Shown here: positions 36,227 through 44,989 of the stretch, in pieces
Layout: each line of letters opens with the position of its first letter
How positions within the stretch are numbered: the first letter of the stretch is position 1
NCBI GenBank assembly: GCA_036381015.1
Contig: DASVDR010000033.1
Coordinates: 1-64,000, forward strand
Direction: 5' to 3'
Length of the DNA stretch: 64,000 nucleotides
From: Gammaproteobacteria bacterium
Lineage (GTDB): Bacteria; Pseudomonadota; Gammaproteobacteria; Steroidobacterales; Rariloculaceae
Program-made: the position numbers and the translations under genes
Notes under the pieces: generated by a model
Seen by the model: the letters and a program-made list of their open reading frames with translations, nothing else
Told to the model about the DNA's origin: nothing
The model's database searches: none

Positions 36227-36300
36227 GGTGTCCCCCAAAATAGGTGTCAGACACCTTTTTTCCGGAAAAGGTGTCTGACACTTTTTTTCAGCGGACACCT
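36227..36300. repeat. Cluster of GTGTC-N-GACAC palindromes after hsp20
   Basis: Full copies at 36243-36255 (GGTGTCAGACACC) and 36270-36281 (GGTGTCTGACACT), plus half-sites GGTGTC at 36227 and GGACACC at 36292-36298, joined by T- and A-rich spacers (TTTTTTCCGGAAAA between the full copies). Lies between the convergent hsp20 and phosphoribosyltransferase genes and could also terminate transcription in both directions. Confidence 0.8.
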
Positions 36301-36317
36301 TTTTTCAGCGGGTGACG

Positions 36318-36995
36318 TCAGTCGCCGTCCCGGCCCAGCCCGTCGGCGAGCGTCAGCAGCTCCACGACCTCCTCGTCCCGCAGCTGCGGGAAGCGCTCGT
36401 ACCACGCGCCAACGGCGATGTACGGCTCGGGCGTGGACAGCACCACGACGTCGTCGGCCACCCCGCGGAGCGTCTCCACCGAATCCACCGCGGCCGTCGG
36501 CGCGGCCACGACGACGGCGGCCGGCGACAGCGCTCTCGCGGCCTGCACGGCCGCCTCCACGGTCGCGCCCGTCGCGATGCCGTCGTCCACGAGCACGGCG
36601 GTCTTGCCTCGCAGCTCGATGGGTGGACGGCCCGAGCGGTAGAGCCGCTCGCGCCGCTCGACCTCGGCGCGCTCCCGGGCCACCGCGGGCGCGACGTCGG
36701 CTTCGTCGAACGACAGCATGCCCAGCGCGTCGCGATGGAGGACGGTGACGCCGCCGGTTGCGACGGCGCCGATGGCGAACTCGGGGTTGAACGGCGCGCG
36801 GAGCTTGCGCACGACGAACACGTCGAGGGGCGCCCGAAGCGCCGCAGCCACCTCGTAGGCGACCGGCACCCCGCCGCGGGGGAGCCCGAGCACCAGCAAG
36901 TCGCGGCCCGCATACGTCCCGGCGAGGCGCGCCCCGAGCTCCCGGCCGGCCTCGCGCCGGTCCGCGAACACTCTGCCTGTCGGTCGGTACCACAT
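36318..36995 (-). CDS. Phosphoribosyltransferase-family protein
   Basis: 225 residues. Type I PRTase fold: PRPP-binding loop VLVDDGIATGAT (134-145), and an N-terminal LVLGLPRGGVPVAYEVA. Proteins of this kind (COG1926) sit in stress islets with Hsp20 and PRPP synthetase genes; their acceptor base is unknown and some are proposed regulators. Convergent with hsp20 and divergent from the COG2187 gene across 107 bases. Together with the prs gene 4.3 kb away it points to PRPP-linked metabolism in this islet. Confidence 0.9.
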   Translation of the reverse strand: MWYRPTGRVFADRREAGRELGARLAGTYAGRDLLVLGLPRGGVPVAYEVAAALRAPLDVFVVRKLRAPFNPEFAIGAVATGGVTVLHRDALGMLSFDEADVAPAVARERAEVERRERLYRSGRPPIELRGKTAVLVDDGIATGATVEAAVQAARALSPAAVVVAAPTAAVDSVETLRGVADDVVVLSTPEPYIAVGAWYERFPQLRDEEVVELLTLADGLGRDGD

Positions 36996-37102
36996 GGCGG
37001 CGGACGGCCATTACTCCGGCCACGCTCGAGCAAGTATGCTCTCGGCAAGGACAAGGAGCGGATAACGGCTCATACCTATCGAAGCCCGAAGGCGGGCGTG
37101 CC

Positions 37103-38134
37103 ATGACCAGCGTGCCGCAGGAGGTCACGTTCGTCGCGAAGGCGGCGTTCCTCGCGCGATGCGAGTCGTTGCCCGACCGGCCAGCTGCCGTCGAGCGCAT
37201 CGACACGCATTTTGCGCGCGTGTTCCTCTCGGATCGGCTGGCCTACAAGCTCAAGAAGCCGATTCGCGTCGAGCACGCGGATTTCACCCGTGCGGCCGCG
37301 CGGCGCGCCTACTGCGAGCTCGAGGTCACGCTGAACCGGCGGCTCGCGGCGGACACCTATCTGCGCACGGTCCCGCTGGTCGAGACGCCGGCGGGGCTCG
37401 CCCTCGACGGCCGGGGCGTGCCCGTGGACTGGCTGGTCGAGATGCGGCGCCTGCCGGCCGCGCGAACGCTCGAGGCGGTCGCTGCGCAGGGCGCGGTGCG
37501 TGATGCCGATCTCGTCGCGATCGTGCGCAAGCTCGTGCGGTTCTACCGCGAGACGCCGCGCGCGCCGTGGGACGCGCAAACGTATGCGGCCGTGCTCGAG
37601 CGTCGGGCCGGCGACTACGCTCGGCGGCTCGCGGCGCCGGAGCTCGAGCTCGACGCCGCGCGCGTGGCGCGCGTGGCGGCGGCGCAGCAGGCATTCGTCG
37701 CGGCGAACCGCGACGCGCTCGCGCGCCGCATCGCGGCCGAGCGCGTCGTGGACGCGCATGGTGACTTGCGGCCGGAGCACGTGTTCTTGACCGACGATCC
37801 GCAGATCATCGATTGCCTCGAGTTCTCGATCGAGCTGCGCTGGCTCGATACGGCGGAGGAAATCGCCTTCCTCGACCTCGAGCTCGAGCGGCTCGGCCAC
37901 GCCGAGCTCGGCGCGCGCCTGACGGCGCTCTACCGCGAGGTCTCCGGCGACGACGCGCCGCGGGAGCTCGCGATGTTCTACCGCAGCCAGCGGGCCGTCG
38001 TCCGCGCGCTGCTCTCGGCCTGGCATCTTCCAGGGCGAGGCGGCGCCGACGCGGACCGCTGGGCGGCGCGGGCGCGGTGGTATCTCGGCGCCGCGGAATC
38101 ATCCCTCGCGCAGGCCGGCGGGGTGTGCCCGTGA
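37103..38134 (+). CDS. COG2187 aminoglycoside-phosphotransferase-like kinase
   Basis: 343 residues. Shows the remote kinase fold: YKLKKPIRVEHADF near residue 50 (possible ATP lysine), the catalytic loop HGDLRPEHVFL (His219) and the metal motif IIDCLEF at about 235. Proteins of COG2187 are often fused to a P-loop kinase (COG0645); this one lacks the fusion and ends at the family boundary. Substrate unknown. First gene of a rightward set with archease and rtcB, 76 bases before archease. Confidence 0.85.
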   Translation: MTSVPQEVTFVAKAAFLARCESLPDRPAAVERIDTHFARVFLSDRLAYKLKKPIRVEHADFTRAAARRAYCELEVTLNRRLAADTYLRTVPLVETPAGLALDGRGVPVDWLVEMRRLPAARTLEAVAAQGAVRDADLVAIVRKLVRFYRETPRAPWDAQTYAAVLERRAGDYARRLAAPELELDAARVARVAAAQQAFVAANRDALARRIAAERVVDAHGDLRPEHVFLTDDPQIIDCLEFSIELRWLDTAEEIAFLDLELERLGHAELGARLTALYREVSGDDAPRELAMFYRSQRAVVRALLSAWHLPGRGGADADRWAARARWYLGAAESSLAQAGGVCP

Positions 38135-38210
38135 TGCGCGTCCGCGCACGTCGGTTCTCCTCTCCTGACACGTGCCGCCGCCTGCCAGGCTCGCCCGAGC
38201 GAGCGTTCGC

Positions 38211-38651
38211 ATGACCACACCCACCCCCGAGCCGCAGGCGCGCTACGAGCACTTTCCGCACGACGCGGACGTCGGTGTGCGCGGCTTCGGCAGGAGCCCG
38301 GCGGAAGCGTTCGAGCAGGTCGCGCTCGCGCTCACGGCGGCCGTCACCGACCCAAACAAGGTCGCGCCGGATCGAGAAGTGGCGCTGCGCTGCGAGGCGC
38401 CGGATCAGGAGCTCTTGCTCGCCGATTGGCTGAACGCCCTCGTGTACGAGATGGCGACCCGCAACATGCTGTTCGGCAAGTTCAGCGTGCGCATCGACGG
38501 CGCCAGGCTCGAAGGCCGAGCGTGGGGCGAGCCGGTGGACGCCGCGAAGCACGAGCCGGCCGTCGAGGTCAAAGGCGCGACGTACACGGGCCTCAGGGTC
38601 GCGCAGGAACCGGACGGCACGTGGCTTGCCCAATGTGTGGTCGACGTCTGA
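38211..38651 (+). CDS. Archease, RtcB-activating protein
   Basis: 146 residues. Archease helps RtcB turn over and alters its nucleotide use. Typical features: YEHFPHDADVGVRGFG with conserved acidic residues near the start, DWLNALVYEMATRNMLF, and the end PDGTWLAQCVVDV, where a C-terminal acidic residue binds metal in the family. The ATG at 38211 fits the family start; upstream in-frame codons are unrelated. rtcB begins 20 bases later, so the two are surely co-expressed. Confidence 0.93.
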   Translation: MTTPTPEPQARYEHFPHDADVGVRGFGRSPAEAFEQVALALTAAVTDPNKVAPDREVALRCEAPDQELLLADWLNALVYEMATRNMLFGKFSVRIDGARLEGRAWGEPVDAAKHEPAVEVKGATYTGLRVAQEPDGTWLAQCVVDV

Positions 38652-38671
38652 GCCATGGAGACGTGTGAGCC

Positions 38672-40102
38672 ATGGATCTGACACTGCTCGAACGCGAATC
38701 GGAGTATGCCTGGCGCATCGAGCCGCACGGCGACATGCGCGTGCCGGGCATCATCTACGGCGACGAGGCGCTCGTCCGCGCGATGGACGCGAAGGTCCAC
38801 GAGCAGGTGTGCAACGTGGCCACCTTGCCGGGCATCGTGCGCGCCTCGTACGCCATGCCGGACGCGCACTGGGGCTACGGCTTCCCGATCGGCGGCGTGG
38901 CCGCGTTCGACCCGGACGACGGCGGCGTGGTCTCCGCGGGCGGCGTGGGCTTCGACATCTCCTGCGGCGTGCGGAGCCTCCACACCGGGCTCGAGCGCCG
39001 GGACGTCGAGCCCGCGAAGGAGCGCCTGGCCGATCAGCTCTTCCGCGACGTGCCCGCGGGCGTCGGCAGCACGGGCCGCATCCGCCTCGACGACGACACC
39101 ATGGACGCCATGCTCACGGGCGGCGCCCGCTGGGCCGTCGAGCACGGCTATGGGGAGCCGCGCGATCTCGACCGCATCGAGGAACGGGGCGCGATGCCGG
39201 GCGCCGATCCGTCCCGCATCTCCGAGCGCGCCCGCAACCGCCAGCGCGACGAGATGGGCACGCTCGGCTCCGGCAACCACTACCTCGAGATCCAGCATGT
39301 CACCGAGATTTACTCGCCGGACATCGCCCCCGTGTTCGGCCTCGCGGAGGGCGACGTGCTCGCCACGATCCACTGCGGCTCGCGAGGCCTGGGCCACCAG
39401 ATCGGCACGGAGTTTCTGCGCAGCATGGCGACGGCGGCGCACGAGCACGGCATCCGCCTGCCGGACCGCGAGCTCGCCTGCGCGCCCATCCGCTCGCCGA
39501 TCGGCGAGGCGTACCTGGGCGCGATGCGCGCGGCCATCAATTGCGCGCTCGCGAATCGCCAGATCATCACGCACTTGGCCCGGCAAGCGTTCGCAAAAGT
39601 GCTGCCCCGCGCGGAGCTCACGCTGCTCTACGACGTCTCGCACAACACGTGCAAGATCGAGGAGCACGCGGTGAACGGCACGCGCAAGCGGCTCTTCGTG
39701 CACCGCAAGGGCGCGACGCGCGCCTTCGGCCCCGGTCATCCCGATGTGCCGGAGGCGCTGCGGGCCGTCGGCCAGCCGGTGCTCATCGGCGGCTCGATGG
39801 GCACGGGCTCGTACGTGCTGGCGGGCGCGCCGGGCAACGAGGCGCTGTCGTTCAGCTCCTCGTGCCACGGCGCGGGCCGCGCGATGAGCCGGCACCAGGC
39901 GAAGCGCACGTGGCGCGGCCGCGCGGTCGTCGACGAGCTCGCGCGCCGCGGCATCGTCGTGCGCAGCCGCTCGCTTACCGGTGTGGCGGAGGAGGCCCCG
40001 CACGCCTACAAGGACGTGGCCGCCGTCGTGCAGGCGGCGCACGACGCGGGGCTGTCGCGCATGGTGGCGCGCGTCGAGCCGCTGGTCTGCATCAAGGGCT
40101 AG
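38672..40102 (+). CDS. rtcB: RtcB, tRNA-splicing/RNA-repair ligase
   Basis: 476 residues. Joins RNA 2',3'-cyclic phosphate or 3'-phosphate ends to 5'-OH ends using GTP and manganese. Motifs: GGVGFDISCGVRSLHT (metal cysteine), GTLGSGNHYLEIQ, IHCGSRGLGHQIG, DVSHNTCKIEEH and SCHGAGR with the guanylylated histidine (H399). Follows archease by 20 bases. In bacteria RtcB is thought to repair rRNA or tRNA after toxin or stress cleavage, which suits a heat-shock/oxidation islet. Confidence 0.96.
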   Translation: MDLTLLERESEYAWRIEPHGDMRVPGIIYGDEALVRAMDAKVHEQVCNVATLPGIVRASYAMPDAHWGYGFPIGGVAAFDPDDGGVVSAGGVGFDISCGVRSLHTGLERRDVEPAKERLADQLFRDVPAGVGSTGRIRLDDDTMDAMLTGGARWAVEHGYGEPRDLDRIEERGAMPGADPSRISERARNRQRDEMGTLGSGNHYLEIQHVTEIYSPDIAPVFGLAEGDVLATIHCGSRGLGHQIGTEFLRSMATAAHEHGIRLPDRELACAPIRSPIGEAYLGAMRAAINCALANRQIITHLARQAFAKVLPRAELTLLYDVSHNTCKIEEHAVNGTRKRLFVHRKGATRAFGPGHPDVPEALRAVGQPVLIGGSMGTGSYVLAGAPGNEALSFSSSCHGAGRAMSRHQAKRTWRGRAVVDELARRGIVVRSRSLTGVAEEAPHAYKDVAAVVQAAHDAGLSRMVARVEPLVCIKG

Positions 40103-40343
40103 CAAGCGTAGGGAAAGTTCCTGCTTGAATCGACGCGAGATCGTCACGGTCGCGTCATCGGTACATTACGGTTTCGATAGGGAGCGCGACGGAGAATCGG
40201 TCGATTCGACGACTCTCAAGGGCCCGTTCGCTCGAAGCTCGGGGCATACGGGCTCGGCTTTGAAATTTCTTGCGGTTGGTACTAGATCCGCGACCCGCCG
40301 CAGCGTAGATTCGGTGCCCCTGGAACGTCACGGGAATTCGGTC

Positions 40344-41288
40344 GGATCGATCGGTACTGCATTGCTGATTCGCACGTCTCTCGCGCTCGGGCGCGTCGAT
40401 CCCGGCTTTAATCCGGAAGACGTTCTCATGATGCAGACGGACCTGACGGAGCCGAGGTTCAACCATCTGGCCGCGATGGAAGACGTCACCAGGAGCACGC
40501 TGGACAGAGTCCGTGCCATTCCGGGTGTTGCAGCGGCGACGGCTACTTGCTGCGTCCCGCTGCACTCGGGCTACGGAATGGTGTTCAACATCATAGGCCG
40601 CGAGCACGAGCGGCCGTTCACGGGCGGCGGCGACTTTTCGATGATCACGGGAGAGTACTTCGAGACGTTCGAGATCCCGGTCCTTCGAGGCCGCGTGTTC
40701 GACGAGCGCGATCGCTCCAACTCGCCTCCCGTCATAGTCATCAGCCGTGAGCTGGCCGAAAGGTATTGGCCGGAAGGCGAAGACCCGATAGGCGCTCAAA
40801 TGCTTGTCGGCGGGGGAGGAGCGTTGTATCCGGAGCTCGCCGACGAGCCTGTCCGAGAAGTCATCGGTATCGTGGACGACGTCCAGGCGGTAAGCCTGTC
40901 CGCGCCGCCCCGACCCGGCATGTACGTCCCCTTGGAGCAGTACTGGCGCGCCGCCGGCCAGGACGAGAATACGTTGGAGTGGGTCGTTCGAACGAATGTC
41001 GATCCGATGCGGCTATCCGCGACGATTCAGGACGCGATTCAAAGCATAAGGAACATGATCCTTCGGCAGGGCCTGCTGCTCGTAGCGATCGGCACGGTGA
41101 TGGGACTCGTGGCGGCGTTCTTCCTGGAGGATCTTCTGGTCTCGGTGTTGTTCGGGGTCGAGCCGCGCGACCTCGTCACGTTTGCCGGGATACCCTTGAT
41201 CCTGATACTCGTTGCACTCGCAGCAGTGTCGATCCCCGCATACCGAGCCACGCGGGTCGACTCGCTCACTGCACTGCGCTACGAGTAG
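40344..41288 (+). pseudogene. Truncated ADOP-type ABC permease (MacB/FtsX family)
   Basis: An open frame matching only the middle and end of ADOP permeases (normally about 800 residues). It begins within LLIRTSLALGRVDPGFNPEDV, continues through the MacB periplasmic-core-like region (GEYFETFEIPVLRGRVF, VIGIVDDV), then jumps in frame from DAIQSIRNM to LRQGLLLVAIGTVMGL, skipping about 90 residues that should hold a membrane segment and the RTREIGIRMALGA-like loop, and ends YRATRVDSLTALRYE. The N-terminal half with its permease domain is missing, and sequence at 40103-40343 is unrelated. Base composition is lower in GC than the neighbours. Confidence 0.75.
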
Positions 41289-41329
41289 ACCGAGGGTTCG
41301 CGGCGTTCGAAGAGCGTTCGCCTCAGTGG

Positions 41330-42292
41330 CTAACTAGCGCCGCTCAGCGCCGCGATCGCCGCCGCGAGCAGCGGCGCGCTGCCGAGCACGGTGAGCTTCG
41401 GGCCGAGCGACGGGCAGCGCGCGAGCGGGTCGCCTGCGGTGTCGGTCAACACGAGCGAGTCGAGCTCGGGCAGGGCGAGCGTCTCCGCCGCGCCCTTGCC
41501 CAGCACGCCATGGGTCGCCGCCGCGTGCACGGCCCGTGCGCCCCGCGCTACCGCCGCTCGCGCCGCGCGCGCGAGCGTGGTGCCGCCGCTGACCAGGTCG
41601 TCGACGATGATCACGGCGGCTCCGGCCACGTCGCCCGCGAACGCCTCGCCGGACACGCGCCCCTCGCTGCGCTGCTTCTCCATCACCGCGAGCTCGACCG
41701 CGCGCCCCGTGCGCTCCTCGAGCGCCGCCGCGAAGCGCTGGGCGCGCTTCATGCCGCCCGCGTCCGGCGACAGCACGACCACGCGCTCGTCCGCGGCGAG
41801 CCGCGCGGCGAAGTGCTCCACGAGCAGCGGCGCGGCCTCGACGTGCACCTTGCGGCAACGAAAGGCGTTCTCGAACGCCGCCGGATTGTGGACGTCCACG
41901 GTGACGACGACGTCGACGCCCACGGCCTCGAAGAGCGCCGCGACGTAGCGCGTGGTGATCGGGTCGTGCGGCTTGGTGCGGCGATCCTTGCGCGAATAGG
42001 CGAGATACGGCACGAGGGCGATGACCTCGGCAGCGCCGTCGTCCTTCAAGGCACCCACGAAGAAGAGCAGCCGGCAGAGCTTGTCGCTCGCGCTGCCGCG
42101 CGCGTCGCCGCTCAAGGTCTGGCACACGAAGACCCGCTCCCCGGCCACGCCCTCGAGCGGACGCACCTTGAACTCGCTGTCCTCGAACTCGCGCTCCTCG
42201 TGCGCGGCGAGCGGCACGCCCGCGTCGGCGGCGATGCGTTCGCCGAGCGGACGAGTCGCGTCGAGACAGAAGAGCTTCATCGCCGTCGCCAT
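41330..42292 (-). CDS. prs: Ribose-phosphate pyrophosphokinase (PRPP synthetase)
   Basis: 320 residues. Makes PRPP from ribose-5-phosphate and ATP. Motifs: EREFEDSEFKVRP, SRKDRRTKPHDPITTRYVA (ATP loop), TVDVHNPAAFENAF, VVLSPDAGGMKRAQ and PRPP loop VIIVDDLVSGGTT. Divergent from housekeeping Prs in several places, like the stress-islet paralogues found near Hsp20 and RtcB genes; a housekeeping copy is likely elsewhere. ATG at 42292 or 42280. Lies alone on the minus strand between two ADOP permease remnants. Confidence 0.92.
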   Translation of the reverse strand: MATAMKLFCLDATRPLGERIAADAGVPLAAHEEREFEDSEFKVRPLEGVAGERVFVCQTLSGDARGSASDKLCRLLFFVGALKDDGAAEVIALVPYLAYSRKDRRTKPHDPITTRYVAALFEAVGVDVVVTVDVHNPAAFENAFRCRKVHVEAAPLLVEHFAARLAADERVVVLSPDAGGMKRAQRFAAALEERTGRAVELAVMEKQRSEGRVSGEAFAGDVAGAAVIIVDDLVSGGTTLARAARAAVARGARAVHAAATHGVLGKGAAETLALPELDSLVLTDTAGDPLARCPSLGPKLTVLGSAPLLAAAIAALSGAS

Positions 42293-42343
42293 TCGGGGCC
42301 CGACGACTATATTAGGCCGAGACCCGGGCGATGCGGTGGACGC

Positions 42344-42445
42344 AACCCCGCGCTCGTGCTCGTCGCGACGGCGGCCGTGGCGGCCTATCTTCCAACGAGG
42401 CGCGTGGCTCGCGTGGATCCGATGGGGGCGTTGCGGGCGGAGTAA
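42344..42445 (+). pseudogene. C-terminal remnant of a second ADOP permease
   Basis: 33 codons reading NPALVLVATAAVAAYLPTRR then VARVDPMGALRAE, which matches the last membrane segment and tail of ADOP permeases, the same part that ends the remnant at 41288. No start or upstream homology. Its presence on the far side of prs shows at least two permease genes were broken here. Confidence 0.6.
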
Positions 42446-42575
42446 GGAGTCGGGACCGTTCGCTCATTCGAATGCGGCGAATGAGGGGTAATAGGCCGCT
42501 GCCCGCGTCGACATTCTTGACAGTGCACGGCCCGCGGGTGGGCTACGAACTCCTAACCTTCTGTTTTATCTCCAA

Positions 42576-42591
42576 CGGTACGAATTTTGCA
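42576..42591 (+). promoter_or_regulatory. Sigma-54-type promoter of the PEP-CTERM gene
   Basis: CGGTACGAATTTTGCA: GG at 42577-42578 and GC at 42589-42590 with exactly ten bases between, agreeing with TGGCACG-N4-TTGCA except at two positions. Transcription would start about 42603, 25 bases before the ATG at 42628, which has a purine-rich GAGAGCAGGGGG ahead of it. PEP-CTERM genes in several proteobacteria depend on sigma-54 and the PrsK/PrsR pair. Confidence 0.6.
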
Positions 42592-42627
42592 TAAATGGTA
42601 CTTTCCTGAGAGCAGGGGGCAAGCGAA

Positions 42628-43389
42628 ATGCAACGAAAGGCCAGCGTCGTCTTGCGGTGCCGCGGTAATGCGCACGTCTTCCTCGCCCTGTCGCTGAGCT
42701 GCGCCGCATCGAGCGCGTTTGCGATTCCGATCTCGTCGGAGCTTACTGCGCATTCGGCCGCTCAACTGACAACCACCGGCGTCGTCGTCACGGACCAAGT
42801 GACGGACGGCGTATCGCAAGGTGCCACAATAGATCCCCTGTCGGCATCCACGTTCCTGACGATCAACGATGGATCAACCACGGCAACGGTGAGTAGTCAG
42901 GGCGAGGCAACTTGGCTCAACCCGAATGCGGGCACGGTAACGCTGAACACCTTCTTCGAGACGGTGGGCACGGCGAATGGGTTCGTCTCGGGCGGCGTTT
43001 TTCCAAGCGTGGAGTTCGCATATACGTTCATCGCGGATTTCGACGGCACGCTGAGCGTCGCTTACGAGACGGTGAGCGACTTTTCCATACCTTTCGCGAT
43101 CATTGTGTCCGGGTTTTCGGGGTCGCACTTCGCCCTGGGGAATACCGCTGGTACCGCGATATTCGATCTGCTGGTCGGGGAGACGTATCGGTACAGCATC
43201 GTGTCGTCAACAACCCGAGGAGGCGAAAATCTGGGGGAAGGCCAAAGCAACTCGATGGGCACCTTTGACTGGGCTTTCACCCCGACCGGAACGACAACGC
43301 CGCCGACCAGTGTGCCGGAGCCGGCACCGCTCACCTTGCTTGCACTTGGGCTCTTCGTCTCAGTTCTTTCGCGGCGCCGAGCGAAATAG
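42628..43389 (+). CDS. PEP-CTERM sorted exported protein
   Basis: 253 residues. Sec signal (VFLALSLSCAASSAFA), a beta-rich body with Thr/Ser/Gly and no recognisable enzyme domain, then a PEP-CTERM tail: VPEPAPLTLLALGLFVSVLS followed by RRRAK. Exosortase recognises the VPEP motif and processes the protein at the inner membrane for surface display, usually linked to exopolysaccharide. The exosortase and polysaccharide genes are not in this window. Lower GC than neighbours. Preceded by a sigma-54-type promoter. Alone between prs and an MBL gene. Confidence 0.9.
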   Translation: MQRKASVVLRCRGNAHVFLALSLSCAASSAFAIPISSELTAHSAAQLTTTGVVVTDQVTDGVSQGATIDPLSASTFLTINDGSTTATVSSQGEATWLNPNAGTVTLNTFFETVGTANGFVSGGVFPSVEFAYTFIADFDGTLSVAYETVSDFSIPFAIIVSGFSGSHFALGNTAGTAIFDLLVGETYRYSIVSSTTRGGENLGEGQSNSMGTFDWAFTPTGTTTPPTSVPEPAPLTLLALGLFVSVLSRRRAK

Positions 43390-43553
43390 AAGAAAGCGGT
43401 TCTGCGGCCCCGCAGGTCATCGCCGCCCGCTCTTGCAGCCTATGCTCCAGGCCGGCGGCACGGCTACACTTACAGGGCGCTGCCGATCCGATGTGCCGGA
43501 TTGGGCGAGAGGCAGCGACGGGGTCGAATCGAAGCCCGACACGGAGACGCGGA

Positions 43554-44636
43554 ATGAAGATGAGAGTTGCTCTAGCAGTTCTGGTTGCCGGCAGCCTGGC
43601 CGCATCGGCCTCGGCGCAACAGCCATCACAGCCTGCCGAGGGCGCTAGGGCGGCCCGTCCCGCCGGCGCGGCGCCGCGGCGTTCGCCGCTTCCGCCGCCC
43701 GAGCCGATCGAGCACGTCAAGGACAACATCTACAAGATATTCGGCGGCGGCGGGAACACGCTGGTCGTCGTGCAGGAAGACGGCGTCGTCCTGGTCGACA
43801 CCAAGATGCCGGGCAACGGCCCGGCGATCCTCAACGAGGTCAAGAAGGTCACCGACAAGCCGATCAAGCTGATCATCAACACGCACAGTCACCCTGATCA
43901 CGTCGGCAGCAATGACTATATCCGCGAGCAGTATCCGAACGTGCGCATCGTAATGCACGAAGGCGCCAAGGAAGAGCTGAGCGGGCCGCGCGGAAATCCC
44001 AACCTCCTGCCGACCGAAACCTTCACGGATCGCATGACGATCGGCTCGGGGGCAGACCGGATAGAGCTTTATCACTTCGGCCCCGGCCACACGAACGGCG
44101 ATACATTCGTGCTGTTCCCTGCCGCGCGTCTGTTGTGCATGGGCGATGTCATGGCGTGGAACATGGCGCCGTTCCTGCCCGCCGGCGGCGCCGAAGCGAT
44201 CGCCGAAGAGACCGAGGCCCTCGTCGAGGCCATGAGGGGGAAGGTCGACCTGGTCGAGGAAGGCCACGGGCACATGAATACCTGGGAAGGTCTCGAGCGC
44301 CTGGCCCGCTTCAACCGGGCTCTGGTCGACGCCGCGAAGCTTCACTACGACCGCGGAGACCCGCCCGGCATGGCCGTTGCCGACTTGCAGAAGAACCCGG
44401 ACTTCGCGCCGCTGCTCGATACTCACATCAAGAAGGGGCTCGAATACGGCAACACGCCGCTCGCGCGCGCGCACATGAACGTGAATGTCGCTTATGCCGA
44501 GCTCGCCGGTGAGACGATCGGTTTCGGGCTCGCCAACGGCGCGCCGCTGCCGGCCACCGACAAGCACAAGGGCTCCGACCCCAAGGACACGGCTCGGCCG
44601 ACTCCTGACATGCTCGCGGACGCAGTGGACAAGTAG
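43554..44636 (+). CDS. Exported MBL-fold metallo-hydrolase
   Basis: 360 residues. Sec signal (MRVALAVLVAGSLAASASAQ), a Pro/Ala-rich linker, then an MBL domain with all metal ligands: THSHPDHVG, GPGHTNGD, CMGDVMAW and EGHGHMN. It has a C-terminal helical region (about 275-345) as in periplasmic quinoprotein-relay/SoxH-type members. Acts in the periplasm; substrate unknown. ATG at 43554 chosen because the signal peptide starts there. Convergent with the large TonB receptor. Contrast with the ligand-poor MBL protein at 26548. Confidence 0.9.
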   Translation: MKMRVALAVLVAGSLAASASAQQPSQPAEGARAARPAGAAPRRSPLPPPEPIEHVKDNIYKIFGGGGNTLVVVQEDGVVLVDTKMPGNGPAILNEVKKVTDKPIKLIINTHSHPDHVGSNDYIREQYPNVRIVMHEGAKEELSGPRGNPNLLPTETFTDRMTIGSGADRIELYHFGPGHTNGDTFVLFPAARLLCMGDVMAWNMAPFLPAGGAEAIAEETEALVEAMRGKVDLVEEGHGHMNTWEGLERLARFNRALVDAAKLHYDRGDPPGMAVADLQKNPDFAPLLDTHIKKGLEYGNTPLARAHMNVNVAYAELAGETIGFGLANGAPLPATDKHKGSDPKDTARPTPDMLADAVDK

Positions 44637-44989
44637 GCTTGCACCAGGCCCCGAAGCTTCGGCATCGGCATCTCTCCCGCCGCCGCTCGGCGCCGCCTGC
44701 AAATGCAGCCGACGATATCGGTCGAGGCCGCTTGCCAAGATCGAGAATGCCGAGCCCGATCTCGGCTGGTTCAGCCTGATGATCCTGAAGCACGACCTCA
44801 CGGGTGATCCGGTCCTCGAAACGCCGCCGTTCAAGGAGCGTCGCTACCGGATACGCGGCCGCTGAGGCGGCGCCCGCCGGCGCCGTTCATTGTCCATCGG
44901 CGTTCACGAGCGGCGAACCAGGCCGCAGAAAAAAAAAGCGGCGGGCCACGAGGACCCGCCGCGAGTTTCAGGACGAAGCGTATCCGAAG
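44637..44989. other. Convergent gap with possible gene debris
   Basis: 353 bases between the MBL gene and the large TonB receptor. On the plus strand a short open stretch ends near 44865 with HDLTGDPVLETPPFKERRY, which looks protein-like but has no start or family I can name, so may be a gene remnant. The right part holds the terminator of the receptor gene. No other gene seen. Confidence 0.4.
44929..44962 (-). terminator. Rho-independent terminator of the large TonB receptor
   Basis: On the minus strand an eight-base GC stem (GCGGCGGG with CCCGCCGC, 44938-44945 and 44955-44962, nine-base loop) is followed by nine Ts (44937 down to 44929). It lies 27 bases after the receptor stop codon. Confidence 0.88.
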
